From assembly GCA_947630195.1 (NCBI GenBank), contig CANRGQ010000026.1, positions 1 through 17,442 on the forward strand: a stretch of DNA of 17,442 nucleotides, given 5' to 3'. The DNA comes from an uncultured Bacilli bacterium. Its GTDB lineage: Bacteria; Bacillota_I; Bacilli_A; RF39; UBA660. A program made the position numbers and the translations under genes. A model generated the notes under the pieces. That model was not told where the DNA came from. It ran no database searches and was given only the letters and a program-made list of their open reading frames with translations. Below are positions 14,861-17,442 of this stretch, piece by piece. Every line of letters begins with the position of its first letter. Positions within the stretch are counted from its first letter, which is position 1.

Positions 14861-14920
14861 TATGGTCATTTGGCTTTTTTTGTTTCAAAAAAGCAAGGAG
14901 TAATCAATTTACTCGCCATA
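14861..14920 (-). promoter_or_regulatory. Structured 5' leader of rpsF, candidate autoregulatory RNA
   Basis: The transcript between the rpsF promoter and the ribosome binding site can fold into a three-way shape. TATGG (complement of 14916-14920) closes with CCATA (complement of 14861-14865). Inside are one hairpin of GAGTAA/TTACTC (14898-14914) and a second of GCTTTTTT/AAAAAAGC (14873-14894). The closing stem abuts AAGGAGG. Leaders of rpsF are known to bind the S6:S18 complex for feedback control in many bacteria. I do not see the CCG-bulge signature clearly, so this is a structural candidate only. The second hairpin is not followed by a T-run, so it is not a terminator. Confidence 0.45.
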
Positions 14921-14921
14921 T

Positions 14922-14950
14922 AGTATACCAAAAATAGGCTTAAAAGTAAA
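14922..14950 (-). promoter_or_regulatory. rpsF: Sigma-A promoter of rpsF-ssb-rpsR
   Basis: On the minus strand TTTACT (complement of 14945-14950) and TATACT (complement of 14922-14927) are separated by exactly 17 bp. The -10 differs from consensus at one position and the -35 at two. Predicted transcription starts at about 14915, at the base of the leader structure. Confidence 0.65.
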
Positions 14951-14958
14951 CAATTATC

Positions 14959-15078
14959 TCACTCTTTTACTAATTCTTTTTCTATTTCACTTGAACAAAA
15001 TTTAATCAATAAAATTCCTAAATGTTTTCTTGGATTATCAACAATTTTTTCAGTCTATATTTTTAAATAAAAAAACAT
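14959..15078 (-). pseudogene. Possible small overlapping reading frame interrupted by an amber stop
   Basis: The stop of the DUF1016 gene overlaps an ATG as TAATG (15076-15078). From it the frame reads MFFYLKI, then TAG (15055-15057), then stays open for 31 codons (TEKIVDNPRKHLGI ... EIEKELVKE) to TGA at 14959-14961. The second part has a protein-like mix of residues, including His, Cys, Pro and Arg, which is unusual for random DNA this AT-rich. It may be a remnant of a coupled small gene, or of a longer gene lost when this region was rearranged. A chance open frame cannot be excluded. I do not recognise the peptide. Confidence 0.3.
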
Positions 15079-16097
15079 TATTTATTTTCCAAATCAATGT
15101 GTAAATTTAATTCTTCTTCAGTTGGTAATTCTTTTAAAATATCTGATGGTAAATAGTCTAATAATTCATATGAACTAACTCCAATGGGTTTATTTATATC
15201 TCTTAGTGCATATTCTACATTTAATTTATTTTTATTTCTAACAAGTATAATACCTATAGATGGATTATCTTGTTCTGTTTTTAACATATCGTCCAGTGCA
15301 GATAAATAATAATTCATTTTTCCAGCATATTCTGGTATAAACTTTTTATTTTTAAGTTCAATAGCGATATAACAATGCAACTTCGTATGATAAAACAATA
15401 AATCAATAAAATTTTCTTCATCATTAACTGTAACTCTATATTGATTAGCAATAAAACTGAATCCATTTCCTAATTCTAACAAAGTCATCTTAATTCTATC
15501 TATCATTGCTTTTTCAATATCTTTTTCCTCAAAATTCTCACGTAAAGCGCCTACATCAAATATATAAGGGTCTTTCATAATTTCTTTTGCTAAGGAACTT
15601 TGGGGTTGTAGAAGTGTTAGTTTAAAATTATTAGGTTTGTCGCCAAGGATTTGTCTCTTATATACATCTCTTCTTATTTGAATTTCTAAATAATTATAAC
15701 TCCAACCATTATTATAAGTTTCTTTTATATACCAAAGTTTTTGATTATAACCCTTAACTCGATGCATTATTAATGTATTGTGTGACCAAGGAATTTTATA
15801 TGAATATTTCTTCAATTGTTCATTGTCTTTTACAGATAAATAATATTTCTTCATATCACGAAGATTTCTTGGAGAATATCCTTTTGCATTAGGAAATTCA
15901 AGTTTCAATTTAACCGACATTTCATTTATAAAATTGTTACCATAAACACTATTCTCATATATAATTTTGCCAATATAAAAGTATAAATCCATTACTTTAG
16001 CATTAGCATCTTCGAATATTTCCAATTGTGTTTTTTTGATTTTAGTTACTATTTTATCTATAGCAATCTTGAAATCATTTAATTTAATTTCTACCAT
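15078..16097 (-). CDS. DUF1016/YhcG family protein with PDDEXK nuclease domain
   Basis: 339 residues, full length. The N-terminal DUF1016_N helical region (about 8-145) has the family segments YFYIGKIIYE, YSPRNLRDMKKYY, IPWSHNTLIMHRVK, LWYIKETYNNGWS and YKRQ. The C-terminal PDDEXK domain (about 165-315) has DPYIFD, LLELGNGFSFIANQYR, FIDLLFYH (Asp232), IAIELK (Glu247, Lys249), EYAGKMNYYLSALDD and YALRDINKPIGVSSYEL. The metal-binding Asp, Glu and Lys are intact, so it is predicted to be an active nuclease. YhcG-type proteins occur in accessory and defence contexts; their substrate is not well defined. It follows the HTH/ImmA gene by 87 bp, with a perfect 26-bp palindrome 18 bp before its ATG; the ribosome binding site is GAGAGG. 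No separate promoter is clear. Confidence 0.9.
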   Translation of the reverse strand: MVEIKLNDFKIAIDKIVTKIKKTQLEIFEDANAKVMDLYFYIGKIIYENSVYGNNFINEMSVKLKLEFPNAKGYSPRNLRDMKKYYLSVKDNEQLKKYSYKIPWSHNTLIMHRVKGYNQKLWYIKETYNNGWSYNYLEIQIRRDVYKRQILGDKPNNFKLTLLQPQSSLAKEIMKDPYIFDVGALRENFEEKDIEKAMIDRIKMTLLELGNGFSFIANQYRVTVNDEENFIDLLFYHTKLHCYIAIELKNKKFIPEYAGKMNYYLSALDDMLKTEQDNPSIGIILVRNKNKLNVEYALRDINKPIGVSSYELLDYLPSDILKELPTEEELNLHIDLENK

Positions 16098-16115
16098 ATT
16101 TTACCTCTCTTGTGC

Positions 16116-16141
16116 AATTTGGCAGATGCATCTGCCAAATT
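16116..16141. repeat. Perfect 26-bp palindrome upstream of the DUF1016 gene
   Basis: Two 13-bp halves, AATTTGGCAGATG and its exact reverse complement, meet with no spacer (centre between 16128 and 16129, core ATGCAT). As RNA it gives an 11-bp stem with a UGCA loop. Neither strand shows a proper T-run after it (minus strand continues GCACAAG), so it is not a standard terminator. Its position 18 bp before the ATG and after the HTH/ImmA gene suits an operator, an RNA processing or translational control hairpin, or a target site of the adjacent nuclease. Confidence 0.9.
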
Positions 16142-16184
16142 ATTATTTATTAATTACTTTTTTTCTTGTTTCATATTAAAACTT

Positions 16185-17216
16185 TTATTTAATGTTAAAG
16201 TATTCATATGTTGTTACCCCCAAATATTTAATCACTTCTTTACTACTTATAATATTCTCAGCTTCTAATCTAAATATTATTTTATTTCTTCTTAAAGGAT
16301 GTTCATTTATATTTTTTACTTCTTCTCTTTTTAATCCTAATTTTGATAAACTCATAAATAAACTTCTTTTCTTATTTTCATCAATTATATCAAGAGTATA
16401 TAATCGCATTATCACCGCCCTTAAGGATACTTGATATTCTCTTGCTATTAATAATATTTCATTTAGAGAAACATTATTCGCCATTTTTCTTTTACTTATT
16501 TCAAGTTCATGTCTCATTGCTTCTTCAGGCATTAAAAGAGCAGAGGCAAAATAATTGCAATAAATTTCTTTTTCTTTAAAAGATAAGTCTTCTTTAAAGT
16601 TTAATATTAAGTGTCCTAGTTCATGCGCTAAAGTAAATCTACTACGATAACCTTCTTTAGAAGATAAGATGATAAATGCTAAGTTGTTAACAATTTCCGA
16701 AAAACCATCAAATTTATCTTCATAGTTTACTTCTAAGATTAAAAAATTATTATCTTCTAATTTACTAGTTAAATTTTCAATAGCACAATTATCTTTAACT
16801 CCGAGTAATTTTCTAACCTTTAAAGCAATTCCTTCTAAAGATTCTAAATCATTAACATCAAAAGTCCATTTCTTTTTATCAAAACTATAAGTCTCATCTC
16901 CATAGTTTAATATTTCTATATATTTTCCTATTTCATCACTTATAGCCATAATTAAACCATCTTCTTTTTTCTTGCTTAAAGAGGCACTTTTTCTAAAATT
17001 ATCATATTTTAAATTAGGCACTTTATAAGAATAAGCTAAATCAGATATTTTAACATTTAATATCTTAGATATAGCAATTAATCTTTTGGAATTGGGAGCC
17101 ATTGTTCCATCTTCATATTTTTTGATAGTTTGATGAGATACTCCAAGTAAATTTGCCATTTCTCGCATAGATAGTCCCGATAATAAACGATATTTTTTTA
17201 TATTTCTTCCTAGCAT
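16185..17216 (-). CDS. XRE-family HTH fused to ImmA/IrrE-type zinc metallopeptidase
   Basis: 343 residues. An N-terminal XRE helix-turn-helix (about 5-60; LSGLSMREMANLLGVSHQTIKKYEDG) is joined to an ImmA/IrrE (COG2856) peptidase domain. The zinc motif is HELGH (198-202, in RFTLAHELGHLIL), with a third ligand candidate Glu217 in EIYCNYFASALLMP. In the family, ImmA of ICEBs1 cleaves the repressor ImmR, and IrrE of Deinococcus cleaves DdrO. Here sensor, DNA-binding and protease functions are on one chain. It starts with AAGGAGG, has its own strong promoter, and the promoter is flanked by an inverted repeat suggesting autoregulation. The nuclease gene follows, suggesting a regulator-effector pair. 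The target of the peptidase is not evident. Confidence 0.92.
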   Translation of the reverse strand: MLGRNIKKYRLLSGLSMREMANLLGVSHQTIKKYEDGTMAPNSKRLIAISKILNVKISDLAYSYKVPNLKYDNFRKSASLSKKKEDGLIMAISDEIGKYIEILNYGDETYSFDKKKWTFDVNDLESLEGIALKVRKLLGVKDNCAIENLTSKLEDNNFLILEVNYEDKFDGFSEIVNNLAFIILSSKEGYRSRFTLAHELGHLILNFKEDLSFKEKEIYCNYFASALLMPEEAMRHELEISKRKMANNVSLNEILLIAREYQVSLRAVIMRLYTLDIIDENKKRSLFMSLSKLGLKREEVKNINEHPLRRNKIIFRLEAENIISSKEVIKYLGVTTYEYFNIK

Positions 17217-17228
17217 AATTGCCTCCTT

Positions 17229-17264
17229 GTTTACATTATATACTTTTTATCTAATTTTGTAAAC
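17229..17264 (-). promoter_or_regulatory. Promoter of the HTH/ImmA gene bracketed by a 7-bp inverted repeat (putative operator)
   Basis: On the minus strand TTTACA (complement of 17258-17263, 5/6 match) and TATAAT (complement of 17235-17240, perfect) are 17 bp apart. The arms GTTTACA (complement of 17258-17264) and TGTAAAC (complement of 17229-17235) are exact inverted copies with 22 bp between them. They overlap the -35 and the edge of the -10/start region. XRE regulators commonly bind dyads at their own promoter, so self-repression is a reasonable inference. AAGGAGG follows at 17222-17228. Confidence 0.7.
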
Positions 17265-17277
17265 CTTTAAATTATTA

Positions 17278-17306
17278 AAAAGATAGCATTTTTGATGTTA
17301 TCTTTT
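17278..17306 (-). terminator. Intrinsic terminator after ychF
   Basis: AAAAGATA and TATCTTTT (17278-17285 and 17299-17306) form an 8-bp stem, extended after one mismatch by CAT/ATG, with a CAAAA-type loop. On the minus strand the descending arm is TATCTTTTT. It begins 5 bp after the ychF stop. On the plus strand the mismatch becomes a G-U pair, so it may work in both directions. Confidence 0.6.
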
Positions 17307-17311
17307 ATTAA

Positions 17312-17442
17312 TTAAACATTAAATCTAAAGAAACAAATATCGCCATCTTGCATTAAATAATCTTTACCTTCAAGTCTTAATTTACCAGCTTCTTTTACTT
17401 TAAGTTCACTACCATAATCTTTTAAATCATTAAAACTCATAA
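17312..17442 (-). CDS. ychF: C-terminal end of the ribosome-associated ATPase YchF (partial, cut by window edge)
   Basis: The last 43 codons are present (MSFNDLKDYGSELK ... RFNV, stop TAA at 17312-17314); the 5' part lies outside the window. The blocks KEAGKLRLEGKDYLMQDGD and FFRFNV match the conserved C-terminal TGS-domain end of YchF/Obg-like ATPases (KLRLEGKxYxVxDGDxxxFRFNV). YchF is a universal P-loop protein that prefers ATP over GTP and associates with ribosomes. In B. subtilis its orthologue (yyaF) lies directly before rpsF-ssb-rpsR; here the accessory pair intervenes. A terminator follows. Confidence 0.92.
   Translation of the reverse strand, partial: MSFNDLKDYGSELKVKEAGKLRLEGKDYLMQDGDICFFRFNV

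Noticed and set aside
15651..15670. Sequencing-adapter lookalike: TGTCTCTTATATACATCT resembles the Nextera transposase end, and the translation DVYKRQ is a known contamination signature.
   Set aside because: It differs from the adapter at two positions, and the reading frame runs through it without a break. The YKRQ segment is expected here in DUF1016 proteins (family form LYERQ after the N-G-W-S block). It is native coding sequence.
16116..16141. The 26-bp palindrome as a terminator of the HTH/ImmA gene.
   Set aside because: No T-run follows the stem on the minus strand (next bases GCACAAG), and it lies more than 40 bp past the stop. Some transcription attenuation is possible but not the standard signal.
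16157..16180. Tiny frame MKQEKKK after the HTH/ImmA gene.
   Set aside because: Seven codons, no ribosome binding site, low-complexity A-rich sequence; not a credible gene.

Overview
This window comes from a very AT-rich, low-GC Gram-positive bacterium, most likely an uncultured member of the Bacillota (Bacilli/RF39-like or Erysipelotrichia-like). The evidence is the gene order (ychF ... rpsF-ssb-rpsR ... rplI-dnaC ... yycJ-rlmH), AGGAGG-type ribosome binding sites, and protein families such as YycJ, RlmH and a MurJ/SpoVB-type flippase. TGA is used as a stop (end of yycJ) and TGG encodes Trp, so the standard bacterial code applies and a UGA=Trp mollicute is unlikely. I cannot assign a genus from sequence alone.

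Layout. Positions 1-319 are non-coding: a probable promoter points left off the window edge, a cluster of three Spo0A-box-like decamers lies in the middle, and a promoter points right. Then come two plus-strand genes, a lipid II/polysaccharide flippase and a LemA-like membrane protein. Everything from 2457 to the right edge is on the minus strand. Read in transcription order (right to left) it contains: the 3' end of ychF and its terminator; an accessory pair (XRE-HTH/ImmA metallopeptidase, then a DUF1016/YhcG PDDEXK nuclease) separated by a perfect 26-bp palindrome; rpsF-ssb-rpsR with its own promoter, a structured leader and a terminator; a small winged-helix protein; rplI, dnaC, an M23 peptidase with LysM and G5 domains, yycJ and rlmH; four tandem paralogues of about 480 residues; and ung. 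The ung and LemA genes converge and overlap by 3 bp, with one hairpin terminator that lies inside both reading frames.

Functionally the backbone is housekeeping: replication and repair (DnaC, SSB, Ung), ribosome (S6, S18, L9, RlmH) and envelope (flippase, M23 peptidase, YycJ). Two accessory blocks interrupt it. The first is the ImmA/DUF1016 pair between ychF and rpsF, a junction that is normally direct in Bacilli such as B. subtilis, and it looks like a small defence or stress module. The second is the tandem array of four paralogues between rlmH and ung. Each has a conserved framework with variable patches in its N-terminal half and a near-invariant helical C-terminal half. The N-terminal half resembles, from memory, a rearranged DUF6273 domain. 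This array is the best candidate for an undescribed system; its function is unknown.
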